A stretch of 64,000 nt of DNA from an uncultured Pleomorphomonas sp. (GCA_937868725.1 CALMMQ010000053.1:29308-93307), one strand, 5' to 3'; shown: positions 20,170 to 28,894, counted from the first letter of the stretch. Notes: a model not told the origin generated them from the letters alone. Translations and numbers: made by a program.

Positions 20170-20715
20170 ATGAAAACTTCCGAATGCGACATCCTCATCG
20201 TTCCCGGCTGGCACAACTCCGGCCCTGACCACTGGCAAAGCCGCTGGCAGAGCCGACTGCCGACCGCCCGCCGCGTCGAGCAGAAGGATTGGGTCCGCCC
20301 CGAGCGCGACGCCTGGGTGTCGGCGCTGGGGCTGGCCGTCGGCAAGGCCACTCGCCCGGTGGTGCTGGTGGCCCACTCCCTCGGCGTCGTCACCGCCATC
20401 CACGCCGCCCCCTACGTCGGCCGGGCGGTCCGGGCCGCCTTCCTCGTCGGTCTGCCCGACGTCGACCGGCCGGGCGTCGCCCCCGAGCTCGAAAGCTTCC
20501 GCGGCCTTACCACCGACCCGCTGCCCTTCCCCTCGATGCTGGTGGCCAGCCGCGACGATCCCTATTGCGCCTTCGAACGTGCCGACGAGTTCGCCGCCGC
20601 CTGGGGCGCCGATTTCCTCGACGCCGGTTTTGCCGGTCACATCAACGACGCCGCCGGCTATGGACCGTGGCCGGAGGGCCTGACGCGCTTTGCCACGCTG
20701 CTCAAGCGCATCTGA
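20170..20715 (+). CDS. RBBP9/YdeN family alpha/beta hydrolase
   Basis: 181 residues. The catalytic serine sits in VAHSLGVVTAI, the acid in LVASRDDPYC, and the histidine in FAGHINDAAGYGPWPEG, which is the C-terminal hallmark of this family. The opening CDILIVPGWHNSGPDHWQSRWQ, also family-typical, includes the oxyanion region. RBBP9-like bacterial proteins are small serine hydrolases with unknown physiological substrates. A hairpin followed by a T-run lies just downstream. Confidence 0.9.
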   Translation: MKTSECDILIVPGWHNSGPDHWQSRWQSRLPTARRVEQKDWVRPERDAWVSALGLAVGKATRPVVLVAHSLGVVTAIHAAPYVGRAVRAAFLVGLPDVDRPGVAPELESFRGLTTDPLPFPSMLVASRDDPYCAFERADEFAAAWGADFLDAGFAGHINDAAGYGPWPEGLTRFATLLKRI

Positions 20716-20723
20716 ACGACGCG

Positions 20724-20757
20724 TCCGGATTCACAGCTTGCGAATCCGGATGTTTTT
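20724..20757 (+). terminator. Intrinsic terminator after the RBBP9-type hydrolase
   Basis: Perfect 9-bp arms TCCGGATTC (20724-20732) and GAATCCGGA (20742-20750) followed by TGTTTTT. It lies 8 bp beyond the hydrolase stop codon. Confidence 0.82.
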
Positions 20758-20840
20758 CCATTTCAGATCAATGTGTTGAAGCGGAAACACGACTCTACGG
20801 CAAAGTCTCATCGCCCGACGCCGCCAGGTCGAAAACCGCC

Positions 20841-21605
20841 TCAGGCGTCCGCTGATTCAGCCAGCGCCTTGCGCACGGCCCCGGCCAGAAGCGCCACGTC
20901 CTGCGACACGTTGACGAAGTCGTAGCCGAGGGCGCGATAGCGCCGCACGTGGGCGGGCGAGCCGCCATAAATGGCTGCCACCTTGCTCGCGGCCCGCGCC
21001 CGGCGCGCCACCAGCTCGATGGCTGCCACGTTGTCGGCCCGGTCGACGTCGAGGCTGTCGCCGCCCGACAGGGCTATCGACAGGTCGGACGGTCCGACGT
21101 AGACGCCGTCGATGCCCGGTACTGCCAGGATCTCGTCGAGATTGTCGAGCGCCGCCCGCGTCTCGATCATGGCCAGTGCCAGCGTCTGGTCGTTGGCCGC
21201 CAGCCGGTAGGCCTCGGCCGTGCCGTGGCGCAGCGGCCGCACCGGTCCCCATGAGCGGGTGCCGAGCGGCGGATACTTGGCAAAGCCGGCGAAGATCCGA
21301 GCCTCCTCGGCCGTCTCGATCATCGGCGCAATCACCGCCTCGGCGCCCCAGTCGAGCAGCCGCGAGGCCATCTCGAAAGACCCCACCGGCACCCGCGCCA
21401 CGGCATGGCCGCCAGCGCCGATGATGGCGTCGATGATGGCGATGGCGTCCTTGGGCGTGATCATGCCGTGCTGCAGGTCGAGCACCAGCGCCTCGAAACC
21501 GGCGGCGACCATGGTGGCGGCCAGCATCGGCTCCGGCAGCGTCAGCCAGCCGGCCTTGATGGGGGTGTCGGCGTCAAGGGCCGTACGTAGCGTTGAGGCG
21601 GTCAT
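20841..21605 (-). CDS. HpcH/HpaI family aldolase
   Basis: 254 residues from ATG 21605, preceded by GGGAGG. It is a class II (metal-dependent) pyruvate aldolase of the HpaI type: KAGWLTLPEPMLAATMVAAGFEALVLDLQHGMI holds the catalytic-base histidine (DLQHG), ALAMIETRAALDNLDEI and GVYVGPSDLSIALSGG hold the metal-binding Glu and Asp. These enzymes reversibly cleave 2-keto-4-hydroxy acids into pyruvate or a related keto acid and an aldehyde. No neighbouring pathway genes show which substrate is used. Confidence 0.88.
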   Translation of the reverse strand: MTASTLRTALDADTPIKAGWLTLPEPMLAATMVAAGFEALVLDLQHGMITPKDAIAIIDAIIGAGGHAVARVPVGSFEMASRLLDWGAEAVIAPMIETAEEARIFAGFAKYPPLGTRSWGPVRPLRHGTAEAYRLAANDQTLALAMIETRAALDNLDEILAVPGIDGVYVGPSDLSIALSGGDSLDVDRADNVAAIELVARRARAASKVAAIYGGSPAHVRRYRALGYDFVNVSQDVALLAGAVRKALAESADA

Positions 21606-22162
21606 GGCGCCTGTTCCTCCCGAAGCGACACCGGGCCGCTGCCGGCGTCGGTCCTCGGACGACAGAACGGCGCGACGCCGGTTGCACAAACCGACGCCAC
21701 GCCGTTCGCAATGTCAAGCGGCGAAGTCGTTCAGGCGGCCGACTTCAGTTCGCAATGCCGCCGTACTCGCTCGCCGCCTAATCATGCGCCGTTTCGGCCG
21801 GCAGGTCGATCCGTTCCGCCACCCACAGCCCGAGGTCCTTGCCGCCGGCCACGTTGGCAAGAAAACGTCGCTCTTCGTTATGGGCGAACCAATACGCGTT
21901 GACGCTACCGTATAGACGAGAATAAGCTATTCCGTTACCCCATAGCGCGAAATAATCTCGAATTCAGTCCAGAACGAAAACACATAATTTCGCTATTTCG
22001 ATCAAAATTAATTAATAAAACAACTTCTATCGATTCAATATTGGGGCAAATATCAACAAATATGCATGATATACAATGTTATTACCATGCATGCCGGATT
22101 GGAGCCGTGCCGACGCCAAGCCCGGTCGGTGCCACAGTGAGAGCGGAAATAATCGCTTCAGT
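21606..22162. other. Intergenic region with AT-rich core (557 bp)
   Basis: From about 21900 to 22095 the sequence is much richer in A and T than the surrounding DNA, for example the run of ATTAATTAATAAAA near 22008. There is no convincing gene. The left part holds the aldolase promoter on the minus strand. The right end is the 3' side of the zeta-inhibitor gene. It contains short palindromes such as CATGCATG near 22087. No transposase or integrase remnant is visible. Confidence 0.5.
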
Positions 22163-22546
22163 TCAAACGCCTTGCCGGACCTGTGCTTCGGCCACGACCA
22201 TCAGCGAGCCCATCAGTGAACGGATTTCCTGATCGGGCACGGCGATGCCCTTTGCAGCAAGATCGCCGGTCACCTTGCTCAGCACATCGCCCTGGCCGGG
22301 CGCCGCCAGATCGGCAACCACCACCGCCTTGGCATAATCGGAGGCGGCATCGCCCGACATGCCGAGCTTCTCCGCCGCCCACAGGCCGAGCAGCTTGTTG
22401 CGCCGCGCCTTGGTCCGGAACTTAAGATCTTCGTCGCGGGCAAACTGGATTTCAAAAGCCTGCTCGCGATCACGGAACACGGTTGTGTAGTGATCGTCTG
22501 AAAGACCGGATGCGGTCGGCAGTGAGCGGCTCCAGTTGGCTGACAT
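22163..22546 (-). CDS. F1-ATPase inhibitor zeta subunit (DUF1476)
   Basis: 127 residues from ATG 22546, with the strong Shine-Dalgarno GGGAGGGGG just upstream. The DUF1476 core begins near residue 23 (FRDREQAFEIQFARDEDLKFRTKARRNKLLGLWAAEKLGMSG) and ends VPDQEIRSLMGSLMVVAEAQV. In Paracoccus this protein is the zeta subunit that blocks ATP hydrolysis by F1Fo through its N-terminal segment. This copy has about 19 extra N-terminal residues (MSANWSRSLPTASGLSDDHY) compared with the usual form starting at the DREKAFE block, which is unexpected because the inhibitory region is N-terminal. Lying divergent from purC is the usual alphaproteobacterial arrangement. Confidence 0.88.
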   Translation of the reverse strand: MSANWSRSLPTASGLSDDHYTTVFRDREQAFEIQFARDEDLKFRTKARRNKLLGLWAAEKLGMSGDAASDYAKAVVVADLAAPGQGDVLSKVTGDLAAKGIAVPDQEIRSLMGSLMVVAEAQVRQGV

Positions 22547-23091
22547 GACCCCCTCCCGAGACTGACCGGGAACGTCAACAGGCCTACAGAAACAATATGG
22601 TATCCATGAAGAAATAATTCAACTTGGCTTACAGTCTACTTGGCTGAGCAGTTCTGACATCAGCACTCGGACGGACAGCCAACGATAGCGGAAGCATTGC
22701 CGCCGCAAGCTCTCGCCGGCCGAGCGCCGGCTGGCGACCGTCATCACCCTGACATTTGCTCAGACGAGAGTCGGCGATGACGACACCCCACATGGCGAAC
22801 GACGCGCGACGACTCGTCCATGGCCGCCCGAGAATTTGACCTTGCGCGGGATTGTTATCCTGATGTCGATCAGGTACTGTCCATATCGGCGAGGAGCGGG
22901 CGGACGTCAGTTCGGCCCGCTATATGTGTTTGGGCAAACGCCGCGAGTGGAGAGCCGTTCATCATGGGCCGTTGCTTGCATCCGCTCTGCCCGAACCCTG
23001 CGTCGAGGCGACCTCAGGGCGTCGTTACAAGTCATCGGACCCGGAGTCCCGCTGCCTCATGGATTTCATCAACAGACCACGGTATATCCCA
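22547..23091. other. Divergent spacer between zeta inhibitor and purC (545 bp)
   Basis: It should carry promoters for both genes. Near 22837 a TTGACC box is followed by TATCCT, a possible sigma70-like promoter with a short spacer. A small inverted repeat GCGGGC/GCCCGC lies around 22900-22925. No tRNA or recognised riboswitch is visible, and open frames here lack protein-like composition. Confidence 0.45.
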
Positions 23092-23856
23092 ATGAACCGT
23101 CGCCGGCGTATCTACGAAGGTAAGGCCAAGATTTTGTACGAAGGGCCGGAGCCCGGCACGCTGATCCAGCACTTCAAGGATGACGCTACCGCGTTCAATG
23201 CCAAGAAGCACGAAATCATCGACGGCAAGGGTGTCCTGAACAACCGAATCTCGGAATACATCTTCACCCATCTCAACAACATGGGTATTCCGACGCATTT
23301 CATCCGCCGCCTCAACATGCGCGAGCAGTTGATCCGCGAAGTGGAGATCATTCCGCTCGAAGTGGTGGTGCGCAACGTCGCCGCCGGTTCGATCGCCACC
23401 CGTCTCGGCATCGAGGAAGGCACGCAGCTGCCGCGCTCGATCATCGAGTTCTACTTCAAGTCCGACGAACTCGGCGACCCCATGGTGTCCGAAGAGCACA
23501 TCACGGCCTTCGGCTGGGCGGCACCGCAGGAAATCGACGACATCATGGCGCTGGCCATCCGTGTCAACGACTTCCTGGCCGGCCTGTTCCTTGGCGTCGG
23601 CATCCGTCTCGTCGACTTCAAGATGGAATGCGGCCGCATGTGGGAAGGCGACATGATGCGCATCGTCGTCGCCGACGAGATCAGCCCCGACAGCTGCCGG
23701 CTGTGGGACATCGCCACCGGCGACCGTCTGGACAAGGACCGCTTCCGCAAGGACATGGGCGGTCTCGTCGAGAGCTATACCGAAGTGGCCCGCCGCCTCG
23801 GCATCCTCAACGAGTCCGAGCAATCGCGCGGCACCGGCCCGACGCTGGTCAAGTAG
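23092..23856 (+). CDS. purC: Phosphoribosylaminoimidazole-succinocarboxamide synthase (SAICAR synthetase)
   Basis: 254 residues from ATG 23092 ([36 protein letters not shown]), the family start; an in-frame ATG at 23059 is possible. Conserved blocks include [17 protein letters not shown], the nucleotide-binding region [14 protein letters not shown] and [16 protein letters not shown]. It ligates aspartate to CAIR, the eighth step of IMP synthesis. purS, purQ and purL follow on the same strand, but two hairpins lie between purC and purS. Confidence 0.96.
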   Translation: MNRRRRIYEGKAKILYEGPEPGTLIQHFKDDATAFNAKKHEIIDGKGVLNNRISEYIFTHLNNMGIPTHFIRRLNMREQLIREVEIIPLEVVVRNVAAGSIATRLGIEEGTQLPRSIIEFYFKSDELGDPMVSEEHITAFGWAAPQEIDDIMALAIRVNDFLAGLFLGVGIRLVDFKMECGRMWEGDMMRIVVADEISPDSCRLWDIATGDRLDKDRFRKDMGGLVESYTEVARRLGILNESEQSRGTGPTLVK

Positions 23857-23895
23857 GTCGATCCGCTCGGCCGCGCCGTCGGCGCCTGTGGCTAC

Positions 23896-23920
23896 CCCAT
23901 CCCGTCCTTGGCGGGATGGG
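23896..23920 (+). promoter_or_regulatory. Intercistronic hairpin 1 between purC and purS
   Basis: CCCATCCCG (23896-23904) and CGGGATGGG (23912-23920) with a 7-nt loop, followed by CGAAAAA. It has no T-run, so it is not a normal terminator in the forward direction. It may form part of a two-hairpin leader together with the terminator 37 bp downstream. Confidence 0.6.
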
Positions 23921-23956
23921 CGAAAAACCCAACAAAGCGGCTTGTGAATCGTGAGT

Positions 23957-23988
23957 TGCCGGGGTATTTCCCCGGCATTCTTTTCTTG
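23957..23988 (+). terminator. Intrinsic terminator (or attenuator) directly before purS
   Basis: TGCCGGGG (23957-23964), loop TATTT, CCCCGGCA (23970-23977), then TTCTTTTCTT. This is a textbook Rho-independent terminator. It ends about 3 nt before the purS Shine-Dalgarno AAGGA, so it separates purC from purSQL on the transcript. Confidence 0.82.
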
Positions 23989-24001
23989 AAGGATGATGAC
24001 G

Positions 24002-24244
24002 ATGAAGGTCCGTGTCACCATCACGCTGAAGGCTGGCGTGCTCGACCCCCAGGGCAAGGCCATCGAAGGCGCCCTCAAAGGACTGGGTTTTGCCGGCGTC
24101 GAAGCGGCTCGCCAGGGCAAGATCGTCGACCTCGTGCTTGCCGAGACCGACGTCGCCAAGGCCAAGGCCGCCGTTGCCGACATGTGCGAGAAGCTGCTCG
24201 CCAACACGGTGATCGAGAACTACCACATCGACATCCTGGGCTGA
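24002..24244 (+). CDS. purS: Phosphoribosylformylglycinamidine synthase subunit PurS
   Basis: 80 residues from ATG 24002, with AAGGA 8 nt upstream (ATGs at 23993 and 23996 are in frame but lie within the Shine-Dalgarno spacing). Sequence MKVRVTITLKAGVLDPQGKAIEGALKGLGFAGVEAARQGKIVDLVL is typical PurS. It dimerises and bridges PurL and PurQ in the three-part FGAM synthase of bacteria with short PurL. A strong terminator lies immediately upstream. Confidence 0.95.
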   Translation: MKVRVTITLKAGVLDPQGKAIEGALKGLGFAGVEAARQGKIVDLVLAETDVAKAKAAVADMCEKLLANTVIENYHIDILG

Positions 24245-24250
24245 GCCGTC

Positions 24251-24364
24251 ATGCCCGGCGACGATACGGCCAAGATCATCCGCTTCATGATGATCAAGGC
24301 CGCCGTTTTCATCGGCATACCGATCGTCTGCGCCGCCGCGGCGGTCTATTTTACGCTCTACTGA
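24251..24364 (+). CDS. Small single-pass membrane peptide between purS and purQ
   Basis: 37 residues: MPGDDTAKIIRFMMIKAAVF then IGIPIVCAAAAVYFTLY. ATG 24251 lies 6 bp after the purS stop and TGA is at 24362-24364, 21 bp before purQ. One hydrophobic helix spans about residues 17-35, with charged residues at the N terminus. Position and type match what I recall being annotated in relatives as a small membrane protein associated with FGAM synthase. It might tether the FGAM synthase complex to the membrane, but this is unproven. It is easily missed because of its length. Confidence 0.75.
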   Translation: MPGDDTAKIIRFMMIKAAVFIGIPIVCAAAAVYFTLY

Positions 24365-24385
24365 CCCCACTCGGAGACCATTGCC

Positions 24386-25057
24386 ATGCGCTCGGCCGTC
24401 GTCCTGTTTCCCGGATCCAACCGCGACCACGACATGGTCAAGGCGCTCCACGCGGTCACCGGCAGCCTGCCGACGGTGGTCTGGCACCAGGACGCCACGC
24501 TGCCTGACGTCGACCTGATCGTGCTGCCCGGCGGCTTCTCCTATGGCGACTACCTGCGCTGCGGCGCCATCGCCGCCCGCTCGCCGGCCATGCTCGACGT
24601 TGCCCGCAAGGCCAAGGCGGGCGTCCGCGTCCTCGGTGTCTGCAACGGCTTCCAGATCCTGACCGAAGCCGGCCTGCTGCCGGGTGCGCTGATGCGCAAC
24701 GCCCATCTGCGTTTCGTCTGCAAGCAGGTGAAGCTCGAAGTGGTCAACAACAGCACCGACTTCACCCGCGCCTACGCCAAGGGCCAGGTGATCGACTGCC
24801 CGGTCGCCCACCACGACGGCAACTATTTCGCCGATGCCGAAACGCTGGCTCGTCTCGAAGGTGAAGGGCGCGTCGCCTTCCGCTACGCCCTTGGCACCAA
24901 CCCCAACGGCTCGATCAACGACATCGCCGGCATTCTCAACAAGGCTGGCAACGTGCTCGGCATGATGCCGCACCCGGAAAACCTGATCGAGGCGCTGCAC
25001 GGCGGCCTCGACGGTCGCGGCCTCTTCGAAAGCGTCGCCCAGGCCATCGCCGCCTGA
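24386..25057 (+). CDS. purQ: Phosphoribosylformylglycinamidine synthase subunit PurQ (glutaminase)
   Basis: 223 residues of a class I glutamine amidotransferase. The nucleophile is Cys86 in [11 protein letters not shown], with His196 and Glu198 in [10 protein letters not shown] completing the triad. SNRDHDM and [18 protein letters not shown] are family blocks. It releases ammonia from glutamine for PurL. Confidence 0.97.
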   Translation: MRSAVVLFPGSNRDHDMVKALHAVTGSLPTVVWHQDATLPDVDLIVLPGGFSYGDYLRCGAIAARSPAMLDVARKAKAGVRVLGVCNGFQILTEAGLLPGALMRNAHLRFVCKQVKLEVVNNSTDFTRAYAKGQVIDCPVAHHDGNYFADAETLARLEGEGRVAFRYALGTNPNGSINDIAGILNKAGNVLGMMPHPENLIEALHGGLDGRGLFESVAQAIAA

Positions 25058-25118
25058 GCGCCAACGCGCGCCTCCGGAGCTCAGCGGGGCGCGTCCGCTC
25101 CGCCCGGAGGATCACGAC

Positions 25119-25724
25119 ATGGCTGAACGCCTGCTCTCGGTCGGCATCATCCTGTTCGATGGCGTCGAGGAACTCGATTTCGTCGGCCCCTGGGAAGTGC
25201 TGACCATGGCCGGCAAGGTTGGCCAGTTGCCGATCGCCGCCCATCTCGTCGCCGCCACGCTCACCCCCATCACCTGTGCCAAGGGCTTGCGCGTGCTGCC
25301 GCAGGTCAGCTTTGCCGACGACCTTCCTCTCGATATCATCGTCGTTCCCGGCGGCCAGGGCACGCGAACCGGCGTGCACGACGCCGCGCTCGTCCGCTTC
25401 ATCGCCGATCGCGGCCGTTCGGCCAGCTGGATCACCTCGGTATGCACCGGTTCGGCGCTGCTCGGCGCCGCCGGCCTCATCGGTCATCGCCGCGCCACCA
25501 CCCATTGGGCGGCCATGGATTTCCTCGCCGCCCACGCCCCCGAAGCAACGATCGTCCGCGACGCCCGCGTCGTCGAGGACGGCAACCTCATCACGGCGGC
25601 CGGCGTATCGGCCGGCATCGACATGGCGCTGACGCTGATCGGCCGGCTGTTCGGCCCCGCCGCCGCCCGCGCCGTGCAAAAGGGCATGGAATATTATCCC
25701 GAGCCACCGTTCACCACGCCCTGA
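25119..25724 (+). CDS. DJ-1/PfpI family protein (isonitrile hydratase-like)
   Basis: 201 residues with the DJ-1 fold: VGIILFDGVEELDFVGPWEVLTMAG, DIIVVPGGQGT, and the nucleophile elbow SVCTGSALLGAAGLIGHRRATTHW with Cys109. The ATTHW stretch and the GP-W-EVL block are shared with Pseudomonas isonitrile hydratase and with GATase1-type AraC partners, but there is no AraC domain here. It might act on a small electrophile. It lies 61 bp after purQ, and this position in the purine region is probably incidental. Confidence 0.82.
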   Translation: MAERLLSVGIILFDGVEELDFVGPWEVLTMAGKVGQLPIAAHLVAATLTPITCAKGLRVLPQVSFADDLPLDIIVVPGGQGTRTGVHDAALVRFIADRGRSASWITSVCTGSALLGAAGLIGHRRATTHWAAMDFLAAHAPEATIVRDARVVEDGNLITAAGVSAGIDMALTLIGRLFGPAAARAVQKGMEYYPEPPFTTP

Positions 25725-25851
25725 GGCGGGGGGACGGAACGACAGCCAGCGGCGCCAGTAGAGTTGGCCCTGAGCGCCAGATATCGGCACTTCTACCTGG
25801 ACGAGCGATCTTTCCGAATTGGTAGGCCCCTGTAGAAAACTGCCAGTGCGC

Positions 25852-25869
25852 TTAAGCAAAATTTACCAT
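25852..25869 (+). promoter_or_regulatory. Possible imperfect CtrA half-site pair upstream of the BLUF gene
   Basis: TTAA-GCAAAAT-TTACCAT differs by one base from the CtrA consensus TTAA-N7-TTAACC. It lies about 113 bp before the BLUF start. A single near-match in one spacer could be chance. Confidence 0.3.
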
Positions 25870-25981
25870 GGAATTCCGAAAGGACAGCCATTTACTGCGC
25901 TGCGGTCGGAAATACTTATTTAAGCCATTGCAACCTATAACCGTTGAGCGTCACATACGCCCTCAGAGGCAGGACGATATC

Positions 25982-26539
25982 ATGACACTCTCTCGCTTGG
26001 TGTTTTACAGCCGTACCAACCTCAAGATCGGCGAATCCGCTGGAATGATCCGCGGCTTGCTTCAGTCTTGCAGCGAGTACAGTCCCGTCTCCGGTCTGAC
26101 CGGTGGGCTTGTCTTCAACGAAAAGTTCTTCATGCAGGTCATGGAAGGCTCTCGCGAGCAGGTGTCGCGGCATCTGGCGACGCTGTTCGTCGATCCCCGT
26201 CATGAAGGGCTCACCGTCCTGAGCATCGAGGAAATCGTCAGACGCGAGTTCGAAGGCTGGGCTGTCGGCTACGCCGGCCATACCATCGACGCCGAGCGCC
26301 TGTACCTGCGCTACTGCCCCACCGTCGACGTCAACCCGACGCTGATGTCGGCGCGCGGCCTGTTCGAGTTCATCCGCGACTTCTGCGCCCTCGAGACGCT
26401 GTACGTCCAGCGCGTCGCCGTCGGCGAAACCCGGCCCGCCGCGCCGACCGCCCCGACGCCCTCGCCGACCCCGCGCGTCGTGCCGGCCCAGCCATCGGTC
26501 GAGACCATCAAGATCGTCAACACCAAGGTGGCCGGCTGA
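25982..26539 (+). CDS. BLUF-domain flavoprotein with altered photocycle residues
   Basis: 185 residues from ATG 25982, AGGA 8 nt upstream. Residues 1-98 align with BLUF domains (RLVFYSRTN, SGLTGGLVFNEKFFMQVMEG, DPRHEGLTVLSIEEIVRREFEGWAVGY). The active-site glutamine is Gln52 (AppA Gln63) and the semi-conserved Trp is Trp93. The essential tyrosine (AppA Tyr21) is Phe8, with a Tyr at the next position. The flavin-contacting Asn (AppA Asn45) is Ser34, and AppA Met106 is Val95. So flavin binding is plausible but a normal BLUF photocycle is not. Residues 100-145 form a C-terminal helical cap, and 150-185 a Pro/Ala-rich tail. No output domain is present, so it would act through a partner. It lies between pfpI-type and purL genes. 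Confidence 0.83.
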   Translation: MTLSRLVFYSRTNLKIGESAGMIRGLLQSCSEYSPVSGLTGGLVFNEKFFMQVMEGSREQVSRHLATLFVDPRHEGLTVLSIEEIVRREFEGWAVGYAGHTIDAERLYLRYCPTVDVNPTLMSARGLFEFIRDFCALETLYVQRVAVGETRPAAPTAPTPSPTPRVVPAQPSVETIKIVNTKVAG

Positions 26540-26686
26540 TCGCCCCCGGCGTCAGCCCGCCGACCATCGCTCCTGCCGGTCAAAGATTGTGCGGGATGCG
26601 ATTTTTCCGCCAGTCTTCCTTGCGATTCCGGGGCATCCGGTCTATCCCCTGCGACGATAGCTCAGCCGCCGCCGAGGGGATTGCCC

Positions 26687-28894
26687 GTGTTCCAGAACAT
26701 CGTCGAAATCACGCCCGACCTCATCGCTCGCCATGGGCTCAAGCCCGATGAGTACGAGCGCATCCTCGGCCTGATCGGCCGCACACCGACCATGACCGAG
26801 CTTGGCATCTTCTCGGCCATGTGGAACGAGCACTGCTCGTACAAATCATCGAAGAAGTGGCTGAAGACGCTGCCCACCAAGGGCGACAAGGTCATCATCG
26901 GACCGGGCGAGAACGCCGGCGTCATCGACATCGGCGACGGCGACGTCGCCGTCTTCAAGATGGAAAGCCACAACCACCCGTCCTACATCGAACCCTACCA
27001 GGGCGCCACCACCGGCGTCGGCGGCATTCTGCGCGACGTCTTCACCATGGGCGCCCGGCCGATCGCCGCCATGAACTCGCTGTCGTTCGGCGAGCCCGAG
27101 CATGCCAAGACCCGCCATCTGGTGGCTGGCGTCGTCGCCGGTGTCGGCGGCTACGGCAACTCGTTCGGCGTGCCGACGGTGGGCGGCGAAGTGCGCTTCC
27201 ACGCCCGCTACAACGGCAACTGCCTCGTCAACGCTTTCGCCCTGGGCATCGCCAAGGCCGACGGCATCTTCCTCTCCGAAGCCAAGGGCGTCGGCCTGCC
27301 CGTCGTCTACCTCGGCGCCAAGACCGGCCGCGACGGCGTCGGTGGCGCCACCATGGCCTCGGCCGAGTTCGACGATACCATCGAGGAGAAGCGTCCGACG
27401 GTGCAGGTCGGCGACCCGTTCACCGAAAAGCGCCTGCTGGAGGCCTGCCTCGAGCTGATGCAGACCGGCGCCGTCATCGCCATTCAGGACATGGGCGCCG
27501 CCGGCCTCACCTGTTCGGCCGTCGAAATGGGCGCCAAGGGCAACCTTGGCATCCGCCTCGACCTCGACAAGGTGCCGCAGCGCGAAACCGACATGACGCC
27601 CTACGAAATGATGCTGTCGGAAAGCCAGGAACGCATGCTGATGGTGCTCGAGCCCTCGCGCGAGAAGGAGGCCGAGGCCGTCTTCCGCAAGTGGGAGCTC
27701 GATTTCGCCGTCTGCGGCGTCACCACCGACGACCTGCGCTTCCGCATCATCTGGAAGGGTCAGGAAGTGGCCGACCTGCCGATCAAGGAACTCGGCGATC
27801 AGGCGCCCGAATACGATCGCCCCTGGGTCGAGCCGAAGAAGGCACCGGCCATCGACGAGAGCACCATCCCGGCCGTCAACAACGTCGCCGAGGCGCTGGT
27901 CAAGATCGTCGGCAGCCCCGACATGAGCTCGCGTGCCTGGGTCTACGAACAGTACGACTGCCTCGTCCAGGGCAACTCGGCGCAGGTGCCGGGCGGTGAC
28001 GCCGGTGTCGTCCGCGTCGAGGGTACGAACAAGGCGCTCGCCATGTCGGCCGACGTGACGCCGCGCTACTGCGAGGCCGACCCCTACGAGGGCGGCAAGC
28101 AAGCGGTGGCCGAGAGCTGGCGCAACATCACCGCCGTCGGCGCCAGCCCGATCGCCATCACCGACAATCTCAATTTCGGCAATCCGGAAAAGCCGGAGAT
28201 CATGGGTCAGTTCGTCCGCGCCCTCAAGGGCATGGCCGAAGCCTGCATCGCCTTCGACTACCCGATCGTCTCCGGCAACGTCTCGCTCTACAACGAGACC
28301 AACGGCGAAGGCATCCTGCCCTCCCCGACCATCGTCGGGGTCGGCCTGATGCCGGACGTCACCGCCATGGCCACCGTCGCCTTCAAGGCCGACGGCGAGA
28401 CCATCCTGCTGGTCGGCGGTCACGGCCAGCATCTCGGCCAGTCGATCTACCTCGCCGAGCTGTTCGGCCGCGAGGAGGGGCTGCCGCCGGTCGTCGATCT
28501 CGCCATCGAGAAGCGCAATGGCGACTTCGTCCGCGGCCTGATCGTGGCCAAGCGCCTCGTCACCTGCCACGACGTGTCCGACGGCGGCATCGCGCTCGCC
28601 CTGGCCGAAATGGCCATGGCCGGCCAGCGCGGCGCCACCATCGACCTCGGTGCCGGCCCGGCCCACGTCGCCGCCTTTGCCGAGGATCAGGCCCGCTACG
28701 TCATCGCCCTGCCCGCCGGCGAAGCCGACAAGGTGGCGGCGGAGGCGAAGGCTGCCGGCGTTCCGGTCGTCCGCCTCGGCACCGTCGGCGGCGACAAGCT
28801 CGACTTCGGCGCCGCTGGCGCCGTGGCGGTCAGCGACCTCAAGGCCGCCTTCGACAACTGGTTCCCGGCCTTCATGGCCGGCAAGGCCGCCTGA
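26687..28894 (+). CDS. purL: Phosphoribosylformylglycinamidine synthase subunit PurL (small type)
   Basis: 735 residues from GTG 26687, chosen because GAGGGGA lies 6 nt upstream; a TTG at 26681 would be too close to it. The size is that of the PurL that works with PurS and PurQ. Motifs: [18 protein letters not shown] near the N terminus, [37 protein letters not shown], and [13 protein letters not shown] in the second half; both AIRS-like halves are present. It makes FGAM from FGAR, ATP and ammonia channelled from PurQ. bolA follows at 72 bp. Confidence 0.97.
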   Translation: MFQNIVEITPDLIARHGLKPDEYERILGLIGRTPTMTELGIFSAMWNEHCSYKSSKKWLKTLPTKGDKVIIGPGENAGVIDIGDGDVAVFKMESHNHPSYIEPYQGATTGVGGILRDVFTMGARPIAAMNSLSFGEPEHAKTRHLVAGVVAGVGGYGNSFGVPTVGGEVRFHARYNGNCLVNAFALGIAKADGIFLSEAKGVGLPVVYLGAKTGRDGVGGATMASAEFDDTIEEKRPTVQVGDPFTEKRLLEACLELMQTGAVIAIQDMGAAGLTCSAVEMGAKGNLGIRLDLDKVPQRETDMTPYEMMLSESQERMLMVLEPSREKEAEAVFRKWELDFAVCGVTTDDLRFRIIWKGQEVADLPIKELGDQAPEYDRPWVEPKKAPAIDESTIPAVNNVAEALVKIVGSPDMSSRAWVYEQYDCLVQGNSAQVPGGDAGVVRVEGTNKALAMSADVTPRYCEADPYEGGKQAVAESWRNITAVGASPIAITDNLNFGNPEKPEIMGQFVRALKGMAEACIAFDYPIVSGNVSLYNETNGEGILPSPTIVGVGLMPDVTAMATVAFKADGETILLVGGHGQHLGQSIYLAELFGREEGLPPVVDLAIEKRNGDFVRGLIVAKRLVTCHDVSDGGIALALAEMAMAGQRGATIDLGAGPAHVAAFAEDQARYVIALPAGEADKVAAEAKAAGVPVVRLGTVGGDKLDFGAAGAVAVSDLKAAFDNWFPAFMAGKAA

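Noticed and set aside
22041..22232. 63-codon open frame in the AT-rich gap
   Set aside because: It runs into the 3' part of the zeta-inhibitor gene on the opposite strand and shows no ribosome-binding site or family features.
22836..23123. Open frames between the zeta inhibitor and purC
   Set aside because: They overlap the purC start in other frames and have no protein-like composition; the spacer is better read as promoter DNA.
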